From Theocolax elegans (Eukaryota > Arthropoda > Insecta > Hymenoptera > Cerocephalidae), in the NCBI GenBank assembly GCA_026168455.1, contig CM047429.1:6599125-6663124 (forward strand): a DNA stretch of 64,000 nt. Direction: 5' to 3'. A program made the position numbers and the translations under genes. Position 1 is the stretch's first letter. Every line of letters begins with the position of its first letter. The notes below the pieces were generated by a model. That model worked only from the letters and a program-made list of their open reading frames with translations, had not been told where the DNA came from and made no database searches. This document shows, piece by piece, positions 11,331 through 23,281 of the stretch.

Positions 11331-12060
11331 GGTAAATGACATACAAAACCTATTCTTGCTGTTCCTGGTATCACTACCATCTTACATCATTGCTGACAAA
11401 GTAGTTTAAAGGCAAACGGTATTTTGCTAAATCCGTTAAATCGTCTAACTGTTTTAAAATTTTGGATGCTCTATAATGTCTTCTTTCAGTATTCGATTTA
11501 TTTCTTTATAGTCTGCTTAAAGTATTTTTGGCGAATACTTGCGTCGTGGATTCTTTTTATACATGCTACGGCTGGTAAATAACTGAGATCGTTGTTTTCT
11601 GGGTAAAATTAATGTATAATGTCTTTGCTAGTTTTAAGGTATCATTTTCGTAGTTAACACTCATAATTAACTTTGTAGTTAAAATCAATTCCAAGTATAC
11701 AGTGCTATTGGAGCCCATATGATACTTGAAATGGCATAATGAGTTCGTTCAATTTTTATTGTGATGTCGACCATGATCTGAACAGGTATAAATGTATCAT
11801 CTGCTATCTTGACTGCTGGGCATTGGGACTCGTTGGGATCTCGTTGCTTCATCGTCTTGGAGTCCGATCACTTTGTAACCTTTTGTTTCAAAATTGAGAT
11901 AACGTCTGGGATCAATATTGAGTACATGTTGGATAAGGAACTCACTCATGACTAATATGGATGGCTCAGACCCTTTGAGGGGTTGGGGTACGGGAAAACG
12001 TGTCTTAGTCCCCTCGTCCTGTAGGTTCCCAACGCTTGACGTGGGTTGCATTTTGTGCAC

Positions 12061-14005
12061 TGCTTGATGATGACTGCTTTTGCTGAATCAACATATTGTT
12101 TCCGTTAGCTGTTATTTGCTTTTGAATTGCTTTGCTTGGGAAAGGACTGCTTGGATTGTTTGGGTGGGTTTGAATGGGTTCTTAATGCTGCTTACTTAAG
12201 TTTGATCGGAGCTTCTTGGGAACCTTGCTTTTGCTCTCTCGTTATCGCTACTACTTTTATGTTTTCTGCTGCTCATTTTTGTGCATAAAGTGGAACTTTT
12301 TCTATTACATCAAACGTGCAGTACCACTTTTATTCATACTATGCGTAAAGTAAAAATTTTGCACATTTACGCTTGATGTAAAATAGTTCCCGTTTATGCA
12401 CAAAAATCGGATACACAAAACGGAATTATATGCACAGAATTAGAAAAATATTTTTAATACGCGGTGCGCAAAACTTGATCCTATGCTTGCTTTTTGTGTG
12501 CGAAACAGGTAATTGAAATTAATTTCACACACTTGTACGTGAATTAGCTATGTTCATACATTAAAAATTAGTCCTTGCGCAAAAGATTATCTTTCAAAAT
12601 AGATAAGACGACCATCAAAAATAGTCCGTAAAAGGGCGTGCAGAATGGTTCTTGGGCATTCTACTGTTATATGGATACGATTCGTTTCGTGCTCCATTGA
12701 GCTATCTGGTTAGAGCAATTTCCTTTGCTAGACAAGTTGTGTTTGTTTATTTAGTTTTCGACGTCGTCTAGCCAAAATGTAAGTTACTAGCGGTTTTGTC
12801 GAGGGGCCGGGTAGCGATTAGGCGATGAGCCTTAAGTGATTATGGATTCGCCCGGGATTTGCAAAAACGTTTCTTTTTTTATTCAATATCGTGTCGGTCG
12901 TGAGTCCCTTAACTTGCAAAGGCCATGATGAGATCCCGCGTTATCTGCATCGTCCGTGTTCATGATTTGGCATTTTCGTTTTTTCGTTTTCGTCTGAACA
13001 CATAAAATTTATTGAATTCAACGCTAAGTTTATTTTCCAGAATGTCTTTATATTTTATTACCGATTATGGTTTGATCGCGTAATAAATAATTAAAGAAGT
13101 ATTTTTTATTTAATTTCACTAGGACGCGGCAAGCCACTGGACAAGTCCCGAGTATTCATGAAACCGTTTTGGCATTTCATTTTCTTTTTATTTTGTTATT
13201 GTGCGAATAAATAAAGAAATTTGTTATTTTTTTCATTTTAATAAACGTATATTAATTATTGAATTCACGCATTGCCAAAAATTTACTATTTTTATGTTTC
13301 TTTTTTATTATTAATAAAGCAAATAAAGCCATTGGTCATAAAAGAATAAATTGAATATTTTTATTCTGCATTATCTTGCACTCTCCTTTCCTAATGCGGA
13401 TCCATTTTTTACATCATACGATAAATGCACTTATGAATTCTTGCAGTTCAATTATCTGAAAGTTTTTTTGGTTAAAATATTAATGTTCTTCTAAGCCTAA
13501 TACGTCGTCGTTGAGCATTCAGCCTTGATAATATATTAAAATCATAAAATTCTTAATTCCATTCATAAATTCCATAAATATAATTTTTTGTTTTGCTTTA
13601 TATTACTCAGCTGCTTGTTGCTGGTTTTGCTGGAAGTTTGCAATTTTTTTTTATATTTACATGGTTTAAGTTTTAGTAACATCATTATCTCTATGATTTA
13701 GAGAACTTTGTAAGTTAACGCTATCCAATCAGAATAGTTTATATTAAAAATTAAAGAAAAGTCAGGTTGCAATTTCATTGATTACATTCACTAAACAAGC
13801 ATAATTTGTTAACTTTTGTTTAAAGTGTAATTGTTTATACTTTTAATATTAAATTCTTTATAAACTGAAGTAATTTTATATAAGTGTTTGTAAAATCATG
13901 TGTTTTTCTGTGCTTAATAGTTATTAAAAACTAAGAGAATTTATTATTATGTACTTAAAACACGTATCTTCCTCAAATTAACACGTCGATTCTTTGTGTA
14001 ATATT
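12061..14005. other. No gene seen; AT-rich
   Basis: No recognisable coding. The segment 12690-12970 is GC-richer and may be the 5' leader of the decayed gypsy copy, but no primer-binding site was found. Confidence 0.45.
12275..12407. repeat. Imperfect inverted repeat (about 45-bp arms)
   Basis: The left arm starts ATTTTTGTGCATAAA with ACATCAA further in. The right arm starts TTGATGT and ends TTTATGCACAAAAAT. The arms pair with a few mismatches. The centre includes CTATGCGTAAAGT, a phrase resembling CTATGCGTGAAGT inside the MITE at 53170-53562. Confidence 0.6.
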
Positions 14006-14517
14006 ACTCTGTGACATTGTAGTTATACTACATTGTAGTTATACTACATGTCACTTAGAAATAAACTAGCGAGACAAGGTATAGTATAGCACCTGTCAAG
14101 CTTACTATGCGAAGTAAGCGTGCTATACATACCAATTAAGTCCTATTAGACACACATATGCGAATGTGTGCAACCGATATAGGCTTACAGTGCGTAGTAA
14201 GCAGGAGAACCCGAAGCAAAGGAGATGCGACTCCTGACTGCGCACAATTGCACACACACACACTGCTCCGTTGATCCAGCATCCTAATGCCTTCTCCAGC
14301 ACCAGGAATGACCCGTACCATATCCCCAGGTCCCATCCAGCCTTGATTGCCCTCTCCAGCACCCAAGAGAAGCCTCCGATGTTGAGCAGCCCAGGTGAAG
14401 ACTCCAGGCCTTGGAATGAGGTAGCGCCCTTGCGCTCAAGCCACGGTGTACTGCCAATCAGAGTACCTGAAACGGTAATTAATTACCAAGTTGGTCGACT
14501 ACTAAGGAACGAGGATG

Positions 14518-14545
14518 GAGAAGCTATAACCAGGCATAGCTTCTC
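14518..14545 (+). other. Perfect 10-bp hairpin in the LTR
   Basis: GAGAAGCTAT (14518-14527) pairs perfectly with ATAGCTTCTC (14536-14545) across an 8-nt loop. The same hairpin is intact in the duplicated copy and the 3' LTR. It lies about 80 bp upstream of the TATA box. A regulatory role is inference. Confidence 0.7.
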
Positions 14546-14623
14546 CCAGGTATGTTAGCAGGACCAAAAGGAAAGGAGATGACATGTCTAGTTTGAGGTT
14601 ATGGCAGACACAAACAAACATCT

Positions 14624-14629
14624 ATATAG
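14624..14629 (+). promoter_or_regulatory. Putative LTR TATA box
   Basis: CTATATAGAG is the best TATA match in the LTR. With the poly(A) signal at 15355 it would place the R region in the second half of the LTR. No transcript evidence is available. Confidence 0.5.
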
Positions 14630-15354
14630 AGCCCGAGGAAAGTAGGCAAATTACCTCGGCGGCACTCCATAGGACGACGACGATTCACCGCTGCCTGGCT
14701 CCGCTCACTGAGGGCTGTTATGAGACGCCGATGTGCTCGAGTTGTCCGGACACTCCGAGCCGAAGATCCCGTATTGACAACATACGGCACCTGCAACGAA
14801 GAAACTCGAGGGGGCTCGATTTAGCTTAAAATCGAGGTAAAAAGGAACGATTTAAACGCTTACCTCGCAGATAATATTCTCAGCAGGGCTGCAGTTACTC
14901 AATCGCCATCCAGCACCACGAAGTCAACGTCGTTGACGACATCTCCGTCGAGGCAGCGAAATCACGGCCCGAGCGGCCAGTACGAACTGAGCCGAGCGCG
15001 CACGACTCGAGACGCGAGAGTAGGCGCGCCTGCGCAATACGCCGAGAAAAAACTCTCTCGCTTCGTGCGTGCCGATAATCGACAGACTGCGACCGACCAC
15101 CGATCGTGTAACATGAGATACGGCAATTTTACAAATTACGTGTGTGTCCGAGGGATCCAGGAGACGAGCGTCCAGGTGAGCCGTGCTCCTTCCTCCCAAA
15201 TCCAGCTTCCTTTAAGTGTGTGTGCGCGACGCGTGGTTAGGTGCGGGACGGCCCGCAATCGCGCGAACGTGAGCGACCGCGGCCAACGTGACTGGCAATT
15301 TTGAACGGCAAAGCCCCTGCTTTGTCGTGTATTACTCGTGGGCACCTTGAGTGC

Positions 15355-15360
15355 AATAAA
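15355..15360 (+). terminator. LTR polyadenylation signal
   Basis: AATAAA lies 70 bp before the LTR end and is followed by a T/G-rich stretch (GTTTTGTTTTATC). Identical copies lie in the duplicated LTR and the 3' LTR. Confidence 0.65.
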
Positions 15361-15429
15361 CCTGCAATCGTTTTGTTTTATCTTTGTTTTATTCGTGACT
15401 CCACCCTAATCCCCAGTGGACACGTCACA

Positions 15430-15442
15430 TGGCGACCGTGAC
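15430..15442 (+). other. Primer-binding site (tRNA-Arg type)
   Basis: TGGCGACCGTGAC directly follows the LTR terminus CACGTCACA. The sequence is the one known from mdg1 and 412 elements, complementary to the 3' end of tRNA-Arg. A second copy lies at 17261-17273 because of the tandem duplication. Confidence 0.85.
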
Positions 15443-15964
15443 TTTTTCTTCCGAAAAAAATAATTGTGATCGTGGACTTCGGGATTTCCACGAGTATTAA
15501 TCCGCCATATTGCGCACACACGGAGGAAGCGTCGAAAGTGGTTTTGGAGGGCCATGTTGTTTCGACCACGTGTAACCAGATTTTGATTTTTTGTAATAAA
15601 TTCAATTTTGGTTAATTTAAATTGTTGATGTTAGTGAATTATCTACAAAATTCGGTGAGTCTATTCCATATTATTTGGTTTGAAATTTTTTTCTGCATAT
15701 TGTTCTTTTTGCATATAACAGCAATAAATTTATTTTTCCCTTTAAAAATATAAATTTTGCAATTAGTTTTATTCCCTTCTAGCTCCAAAATATTTGATTT
15801 TGTTTAAAGGCTTTTTGAAGTTTGTTAAATTAAATTATATTAAAAGTTATATGAGTAAGAGAATTTTGGAGTACGAGTAAGTACTTAGTAAATTTTCATT
15901 TCAAGCTACGTTCTCAACTTAGAAAAAGAAAAGTAAGGGAAATGTTTTTTTTTAAGTTCATTAC

Positions 15965-17796
15965 AATTAAGTCCTATTAGACACACATATGCGAATGTGT
16001 GCAACCGATATAGGCTTACAGTGCGTAGTAAGCAGGAGAACCCGAAGCAAAGGAGATGCGACTCCTGACTGCGCACAATTGCACACACACACACTGCTCC
16101 GTTGATCCAGCATCCTAATGCCTTCTCCAGCACCAGGAATGACCCGTACCATATCCCCAGGTCCCATCCAGCCTTGATTGCCCTCTCCAGCACCCAAGAG
16201 AAGCCTCCGATGTTGAGCAGCCCAGGTGAAGACTCCAGGCCTTGGAATGAGGTAGCGCCCTTGCGCTCAAGCCACGGTGTACTGCCAATCAGAGTACCTG
16301 AAACGGTAATTAATTACCAAGTTGGTCGACTACTAAGGAACGAGGATGGAGAAGCTATAACCAGGCATAGCTTCTCCCAGGTATGTTAGCAGGACCAAAA
16401 GGAAAGGAGATGACATGTCTAGTTTGAGGTTATGGCAGACACAAACAAACATCTATATAGAGCCCGAGGAAAGTAGGCAAATTACCTCGGCGGCACTCCA
16501 TAGGACGACGACGATTCACCGCTGCCTGGCTCCGCTCACTGAGGGCTGTTATGAGACGCCGATGTGCTCGAGTTGTCCGGACACTCCGAGCCGAAGATCC
16601 CGTATTGACAACATACGGCACCTGCAACGAAGAAACTCGAGGGGGCTCGATTTAGCTTAAAATCGAGGTAAAAAGGAACGATTTAAACGCTTACCTCGCA
16701 GATAATATTCTCAGCAGGGCTGCAGTTACTCAATCGCCATCCAGCACCACGAAGTCAACGTCGTTGACGACATCTCCGTCGAGGCAGCGAAATCACGGCC
16801 CGAGCGGCCAGTACGAACTGAGCCGAGCGCGCACGACTCGAGACGCGAGAGTAGGCGCGCCTGCGCAATACGCCGAGAAAAAACTCTCTCGCTTCGTGCG
16901 TGCCGATAATCGACAGACTGCGACCGACCACCGATCGTGTAACATGAGATACGGCAATTTTACAAATTACGTGTGTGTCCGAGGGATCCAGGAGACGAGC
17001 GTCCAGGTGAGCCGTGCTCCTTCCTCCCAAATCCAGCTTCCTTTAAGTGTGTGTGCGCGACGCGTGGTTAGGTGCGGGACGGCCCGCAATCGCGCGAACG
17101 TGAGCGACCGCGGCCAACGTGACTGGCAATTTTGAACGGCAAAGCCCCTGCTTTGTCGTGTATTACTCGTGGGCACCTTGAGTGCAATAAACCTGCAATC
17201 GTTTTGTTTTATCTTTGTTTTATTCGTGACTCCACCCTAATCCCCAGTGGACACGTCACATGGCGACCGTGACTTTTTCTTCCGAAAAAAATAATTGTGA
17301 TCGTGGACTTCGGGATTTCCACGAGTATTAATCCGCCATATTGCGCACACACGGAGGAAGCGTCGAAAGTGGTTTTGGAGGGCCATGTTGTTTCGACCAC
17401 GTGTAACCAGATTTTGATTTTTTGTAATAAATTCAATTTTGGTTAATTTAAATTGTTGATGTTAGTGAATTATCTACAAAATTCGGTGAGTCTATTCCAT
17501 ATTATTTGGTTTGAAATTTTTTTCTGCATATTGTTCTTTTTTGCATATAACAGCAATAAATTTATTTTTCCCTTTAAAAATATAAATTTTGCAATTAGTT
17601 TTATTCCCTTCTAGCTCCAAAATATTTGATTTTGTTTAAAGGCTTTTTGAAGTTTGTTAAATTAAATTATATTAAAAGTTATATGAGTAAGAGAATTTTG
17701 GAGTACGAGTAAGTACTTAGTAAATTTTCATTTCAAGCTACGTTCTCAACTTAGAAAAAGAAAAGTAAGGGAAATGTTTTTTTTTAAGTTCATTAC
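15965..17796 (+). repeat. Second unit of the tandem duplication: LTR lacking 124 bp plus leader
   Basis: Near-identical to 14134-15964. It contains an LTR body (15965-17260) without its U3 start, TCCAGCACC at 16126, 16186 and 16740, a second primer-binding site at 17261 and a repeat of the leader. The LTR copy cannot be a complete retroviral-type end because TGTGAC is missing. Confidence 0.9.
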
Positions 17797-18773
17797 AATT
17801 AATTATTGTTAAATATTAGCAGTCAAAGTTAATATTGTACCCTGTAGTAATAAATTCATGGGACAAATAGCAAATCTCGCAGTTACTTGATTTACTCAAC
17901 AAGTAATTTTTGTGAAAATTTTTGTTTATAATTAAATTGAGTTTTTTATTATAAATAACCATTCTTTGAGTTAATTAGAACCTTTAGCCACCAAAATTAT
18001 ATTCAATTTAATTTATTTTTGAACAAAATTCGACCCTTCAAATATTGAGAACGATAGCCAACCAAGTGTATATACAGTTATACAGTGTTAAGATAGTAAT
18101 ATTTAATTGCTGTACGCTTATTAATTTTGAAATTGCATTAACAAGTAACATTTCACTATATATTTGCATTGTATATATATCTTTTTAAGAGTCGTAACCC
18201 ATCAAGCACCATTGTAACCCAATCCAGCACCATATATACCCATATATACCCAATACGCTTAAATATTTCAAGCTTGGCTTGTAAATCATTTACTTATACG
18301 CTTGCCTTTCACTCAAGTTAGTTGTTTGTGAATTCTTGCGTAGGTATTTAATTAGTTTTGTTGATAAATTTGGTCATAACGGTATCGACAAAAATAATTT
18401 AACAATTTTTTTTTGCTTTTGGCATTTTGTGCGCTTAAATTAACAATACTGACTTGTTAGTGTGTTATATAATTTTAATTGCTTAATAACTAAAATTTAG
18501 TTTTGTTATTATTTTTTTTTTATTTGCTTGCTCATAAATTAGTTTGCTTAAAATTAAAGCAATTTGATATTTTTATGCTCGCATAATTTTAATTAATTAT
18601 TAAGTCAAAATTTTGTTTCTTTTAAGAAATTAAGCTACAATTGAGCTGGTTAGAAATAAATTTAATTTTTTTTGATTGACTACAAGTTGTATTGAGCTGC
18701 ACTTAGTATTAAAATTTTTTTTTTTTTGACGTAATAGCGTGAATTAATTTACGTGTCCTAAGAAATCCTCAAA
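17797..18773 (+). other. Remaining 5' leader of the gypsy element
   Basis: AT-rich untranslated leader up to the gag ATG. It contains CATCAAGCACCATT and TCCAGCACC (18223-18231) followed by a doubled CATATATACC. No long frame precedes gag. Confidence 0.7.
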
Positions 18774-20940
18774 ATGTCAGAACTAAATGGTAGTTTGACT
18801 CTGCATACATTGGCAGAGGAGGATTATACTAGGTTATCGTTGGAAGAGGGCATCCAGCGGATACGGCAAAATGTTTTTCATTGTAGTAACCAAGAAATAG
18901 ATATATCCGGTAATAGAAATTTGAATTTAACCTCGGAAGGGGAAAATTACTTAGCTGGCACATGGAGGAATCCGTCCGTCATGAGGCCAGTAAGTAGGGG
19001 AATTACAGCGGGAAATCCTACGGTACCAATGGATAACATGGAAGTGCACAGTGGTGCTTACCCACGTATTCATGGACAATTGCCGACAGGTCAAACATTG
19101 GGACCATATGCAGATCCGTTAACTTTCAGCAATTCGCGGAATTCGACAGCACTGATTGGCGGAGAAAATGTGGTAACGACAAATGCTAATGTTAGATTAC
19201 ATTTGAACTTCCCATTGCCCACTTCAACGTCAGAACCCCTCCAGCACCCAGATAATAATTATAATTTAAATAGTAATAGTATTAATCTCCCATGCGCGCA
19301 ATCCACCCAATATCCAGCACACGGAAATGTGATAGAACATAGACAAAATGAACAAAACGCGGCAGATCAGGTTCAATTTAGATTTCAAGATAGACAATTT
19401 TTAAGTGCGAGTTTTAATTCGGGAAATGCAGGCGGATATTATCAAACATCGTATTTGCAAATTAGACAGTTTGTGGCAACTAACACAAACGCAGATAACA
19501 TGAGATCACCACCAACCCCGAGGCCGAGAAATCCAAATACAATCAATCTTCCGCGAAATGTTCAAAGCCATGAATCACATGTTCCCCAGATAACGGAGGA
19601 AGATCTGGAGAATAGAACATTTCCAATCTACACTCAGGCGGGTAATAGGACACAAGGAGTGAGATTTAGTGATGAATTCACGAGAAATTGTGAAAGACCA
19701 ATACCTGCAACGAGTAGTTCGAACGAAAGGAGGTACCGAATAGGAAATGAACGACAGTATTACGATCAGCGTGAACCGATCCAGCAGCCTTCTTACACCC
19801 AAAACAATTCCTTCCAGCAACAGGAAAATCTTAGAACCGTCCAGCAATTCCCACGAAATTATACTTGTTCATCTAATCCTAATCTCGAACGACAGCCTCC
19901 AGTTATGCCACAATCCCAATATAATATTCCTCCAGCACCATCACAAAATAATTTTAGACAATATCCCTACAATTATTCCCAACCCTACCTCCAGTCAAGC
20001 ACCAGGCGAGAAGGATCACTTTTGGATAATTCAACCTTCCAAAGAGAAAAACGTGTCAGCGAAATTCTAAAACAATGGCATATCGATTTTAAAGGTGATA
20101 AAAGGAACGATCCAGAGTCATTCCTAGTAAATTTGACGGAATGTGCACGCTCATACCAACTGACTATGGATGACATCACTAGGTCATTACCAGTAGTACT
20201 GGATGAAGATGTCTGGATGAACATATCTTTCGAAATTCCGTAACTTATTGGATCAGTTGAAACCTCCAATGCCCCTTGGCGAACAATTAGCGATCACATA
20301 CGATAATCTACATCCAGATTATAGGCGAAGAATTGACAAAGACCAATTTTCATCGTTTTTGGAATTGCAGTTGCTAGGAAAGAAGGAAGAAGCACGCAAA
20401 CGCCAAGACACACTCTACCGTCCTCCGCCAATAGAAGACGACGAGCAACTCTTCAACTCCGCGTACGAACCAGTAAAAGTGAAAAAGTCTGGTAAAACTG
20501 CTGCAATCGCTGGGAATGCCAGTGATGCAGGCACTACACACGAAGAGGCACCTGCTGCCGCCTTACAGCAACCTCCAGCACCCTCAAACCCCCCGTCGTA
20601 TAACCCCAAAGGAAATAATAGAAAATCGTATAATAAAAAGCGAAACGGAACAAATCAAATTGGAAAAGGGCCAAATGAGAAAAACAAACAGGCCCCAGCT
20701 GGAAATGGTAATAATGGCAAACAGGAAAACGGGACAGATAGCCCCACTACGGAAAATAATGGCAAAACAAGGAATAAGGAAACAGACACTTGCCACACAT
20801 GCGGCATCACAGGTCATTGGTCCTATGATTGCCCAGACAATTCTTGCAGAGGGTGTGGTAGGAAAAACACACTGAAGCGGAATTGTCCCGCATGTAAAGT
20901 TCCTAGATCGGCGGGAAACGACTGGCGGAGGAACCAGTAG
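18774..20940 (+). pseudogene. gag: gag polyprotein, broken by a frameshift
   Basis: The first frame runs 18774-20243. It opens at an ATG in CAAAATGTC, has a long Asn/Gln/Pro-rich N-terminus (to about residue 410), and ends in the conserved Gag block FKGDKRNDPESFLVNLTE with SLPVVLDEDVW. It then hits a stop. The frame resumes at 20248, offset by one, with LDQLKPPMPLGEQLA and YRRRIDKDQF. A basic Pro/Asn-rich linker and a nucleocapsid zinc knuckle (CHTCGITGHWSYDC) follow, then CRGCGRKNTLKRNCPAC (about 20793-20895). Gag packages the element RNA. The capsid-region break near 20240 would stop translation before nucleocapsid unless the ribosome shifts frame; a simple decay mutation is more likely. 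Confidence 0.85.
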
Positions 20941-20948
20941 GAGTCGAT

Positions 20949-22919
20949 GTGTCCTCCTTGGTAGAAAACGTTACAGTAGACTCCAAAACTACCAAATTTC
21001 CAGCAAATCCAAATAAGAGAAAGAAAACAGGTTCCATGAATCCAAAAAGATTAAAAATTTCCTCTCCAGCACCAATTATGAATACCGGAAAAGCCCATCC
21101 AGCACCATACAAAAAACAAGAAAATTCCCATCCAGCACCCAAAAAGAAAAGGAAAAATTCCTTTCTAGCACCCTCCACAACCCAAGAAAATTCCCATCCA
21201 GCACCCCAAAAGAAAAGGAAAAATTCCTCTCTAGCACCCTCCACAACCCAAGAAAATTCCCATCCAGCACCCAAAAAGAAAAGGAAAAATTCCTCTCCAG
21301 CACCAACGGTAAAAATAGACAAACGGTCGGATGAATCGGGATATAAGTCGAATAACAGCGTAGTAAAAAATATGTTTTCAACCGCTGTCTTATCACCAGA
21401 TTCACTCATTCAAAGGTATCCGTTAGGTAAGCTTGAGCCTAGGTTGTTTTTCTCGATAGAACTAAACGGAAGAAAGATGATAGGTCTTTTAGACGCCGGA
21501 TCTGTTTATTCCTATATAGGAAAAGGTTTAGGAAAACAGTTTAGCGGGAAATTTAAACCTTGCAAGGGCGCCGTAAGCGTAGCCAATGGGATATCAGTTC
21601 CTGTGGAAGGAAAATTAGACGTAACGGTTAGTATCGATGGAATTGAGAAAACCTTACCTTTCCGAGTAGCAGACGGACTGCAGTACGAGTGTATCTTGGG
21701 AATTGATTTCAAACGGTTATTTGAACTCAAGATAGACTTCGGAAACGACACATGGTGGACACCAGCAGGGGAAGTTCATCAGTTTTATCCCTATGGGCAA
21801 GATCCCAGCTACCTTCCAGCACTAGCTAGTATAGATGGCCTTCGTCAAGCGTCAGAAGAAGAGGAAAAAGAAATAAAAAAGGTCCTAGACAGTCTTATCC
21901 CGAAAACCCCGAAAACACTTGGTGCGACAACTTTGGCTTACCACAAAATAGATGTCCAGGGTCACGAGCCTATAAGACAAAGGATGAGAAAATACTCAGC
22001 AAAAATGTTGAAAGCAGGGCAAGAAGAGGTAGACCGTATGTTAAAAGAAGACATAATAGAACCATCAGAGAGTCCTTGGTGTAGTTGCCCAGTAATAGTC
22101 CCAAAAGCTGACGGCAAATACCGATTTTGTATTGACTATCGGCAGGTCAATAAAGTAACAAAAAGATTTGCTTATCCATTAAAAAACATGGATGATATAC
22201 TAGATAAGTTAAGAGGAGCAAAATATATCTCAAAATTAGATTTGTCGCAAGCTTATCATCAGATTTTACTGGAAGAAGGCAGTAAAGAAATAACTGCATT
22301 TGGCATACCGGGACGAGGCCTACACCACTTCAAGAGAATGCCCTACGGCTTAACAAACGCTCCAGCTACTTTCCAAAAGATCATGGAAAAACTAATCAAA
22401 CCAGATTGGGAACCACATGTTTTCGTGTACTTAGACGATATAATTATTGTGACCCAAACGTTTAAAGATCATGTTTTCTGGTTAAGTAAAGTACTGAAGG
22501 CGTTAAAAGAAGTGAATTTACAACTTAATCGAGATAAGTCAGAATTTTGCTGTGCCGAAGTAAAATATCTTGGTTATGTTGTAAATGAACATGGTCTACG
22601 TACTGATCCCGACAAAACTAAACCCGTAATCGAATATCCAGCACCCAAAAACCTCAAGCATCTCCGCAGATTCCTAGGGATGATCGGATGGTATTCCCCG
22701 GTTTATTCCGAATCTATCCGAAATAAAAACCCCCTAACTCAGTTAACTAAAAAGGTGTTCGTTGACACTGGGGATGCAGAGCAACAGACAGCCTTTGAAA
22801 AAACTGAAAATATCCCTTACTCAGCACCCATTCGTAGCACCGACCCAATCTCCATTAATTCTTACGTTGCAGACGACGCAAGCAATTACGCGATAGCAGG
22901 TGTGCTTACGCAGGTATGA
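20949..22919 (+). pseudogene. pol: pol, first copy: linker, protease, reverse transcriptase, start of RNase H
   Basis: The frame overlaps no gag codons and starts 8 bp after the gag stop. A Lys/Pro-rich linker of repeated units (21064-21304) leads to an aspartic protease with LLDAGSVYSYIG (Asp-Ala-Gly where Asp-Thr/Ser-Gly is usual, 21492-21500) and ILGIDF. The reverse transcriptase is complete in order: QRMRKYSAKML, RFCIDYRQVN, KLDLSQAYHQI, PYGLTNAPATF, FVYLDDIIIV and KYLGYVV. From about 22690 the sequence carries many one-base indels relative to the second copy, RNase H is unreadable and the frame ends at 22919. Confidence 0.85.
21064..21304 (+). repeat. Coding minisatellite in the gag-pol linker
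   Basis: About 66-bp units repeat with modules CCCATCCAGCACC, AAAAAGAAAAGGAAAAATTC and CTCTCTAGCACCCTCC. Each unit contains two TCCAGCACC or TCTAGCACC motifs, translated as PAP or LAP within a Lys-rich linker. Eight motif copies fall in 240 bp. Confidence 0.85.
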
Positions 22920-23281
22920 TGGTGAGGAAACATACAATGTCTACTATGTGAGAGAATCATGACAAAATCAGCACGCAAGTACACGTAACTGAAAAAGAGT
23001 GTTTAGCGGTTCTGTGGTCATTAGATCGCTTAAGGGGTATCTTCAGGAGACAGTTTTACCGTAATAACATACCCGTTCAGTCTTTTATGGTTAAATAATC
23101 TCAAAAGACCCTGCCAAGCCGACTGTCACTATGGAATACAGCGCTACAAAATTACGATATCAATTTGGTACATCGTAAAGGTGCTTTGCATCAAGTTCCG
23201 GACGCTTTATCAAGAGCGTGGGAAGAGTCAGAAGTAGCAGCTGTAGTTCCGACTCACATAGATGATCCATGGTACATACGA
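21749..23281 (+). repeat. First unit of the 1.53-kb pol tandem duplication
   Basis: The unit runs from CACATGGTGGACACCAGCAG at 21749 to the same phrase at 23282. The repeat then continues to about 24812. ACGA precedes both the left edge and the internal junction. Between 22690 and 23530, around the junction, small indels cluster; elsewhere the two units are almost identical. Confidence 0.85.

Larger units (their letters stand above)
10141..12060 (-). mobile_element. Decayed Ty3/gypsy-type pol remnant
   Basis: On the minus strand the order is a short protease/gag-like stretch (12060-11797), a trace of reverse transcriptase start (ILKEDIIE near 11480), RNase H (11330-11030), integrase zinc domain and integrase core (about 10830-10141). 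Nearly all of the reverse transcriptase palm is deleted and the frame is broken many times. Integrase blocks are close in wording to those of the complete element further right, so the two belong to related families. No LTR could be assigned to this copy. Confidence 0.75.
14010..15429 (+). repeat. 5' LTR of the gypsy element
   Basis: 1420 bp, TGTGACATTG to GACACGTCACA. It differs from the 3' LTR by a 16-bp tandem duplication (ATTGTAGTTATACTAC) near its left end and two fewer bases in an AC run. It holds three copies of TCCAGCACC (14295, 14355, 14909), a TATA box and a poly(A) signal. Open frames here also occur in the other LTR copies and are not genes. Confidence 0.93.
14134..15964 (+). repeat. 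First unit of the 1831-bp tandem duplication (LTR plus leader)
   Basis: This unit covers the LTR minus its first 124 bp, the primer-binding site and 535 bp of leader. It recurs immediately at 15965-17796 with a single visible difference, one extra T in a homopolymer near 17540. AATTAA is present at the left edge, the internal junction and the right edge, so the duplication formed across a 6-bp microhomology. Confidence 0.9.

Noticed and set aside
12690..12960. Leader or primer-binding site of the decayed minus-strand gypsy copy
   Set aside because: No reverse complement of a TGGCGACCGTGAC-type or other clear primer-binding site and no LTR edge could be identified.
14123..15605. Several open frames of 65-123 codons on both strands in the LTR
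   Set aside because: They recur wherever the LTR is present and have no protein similarity. They are GC-rich LTR sequence, not genes.
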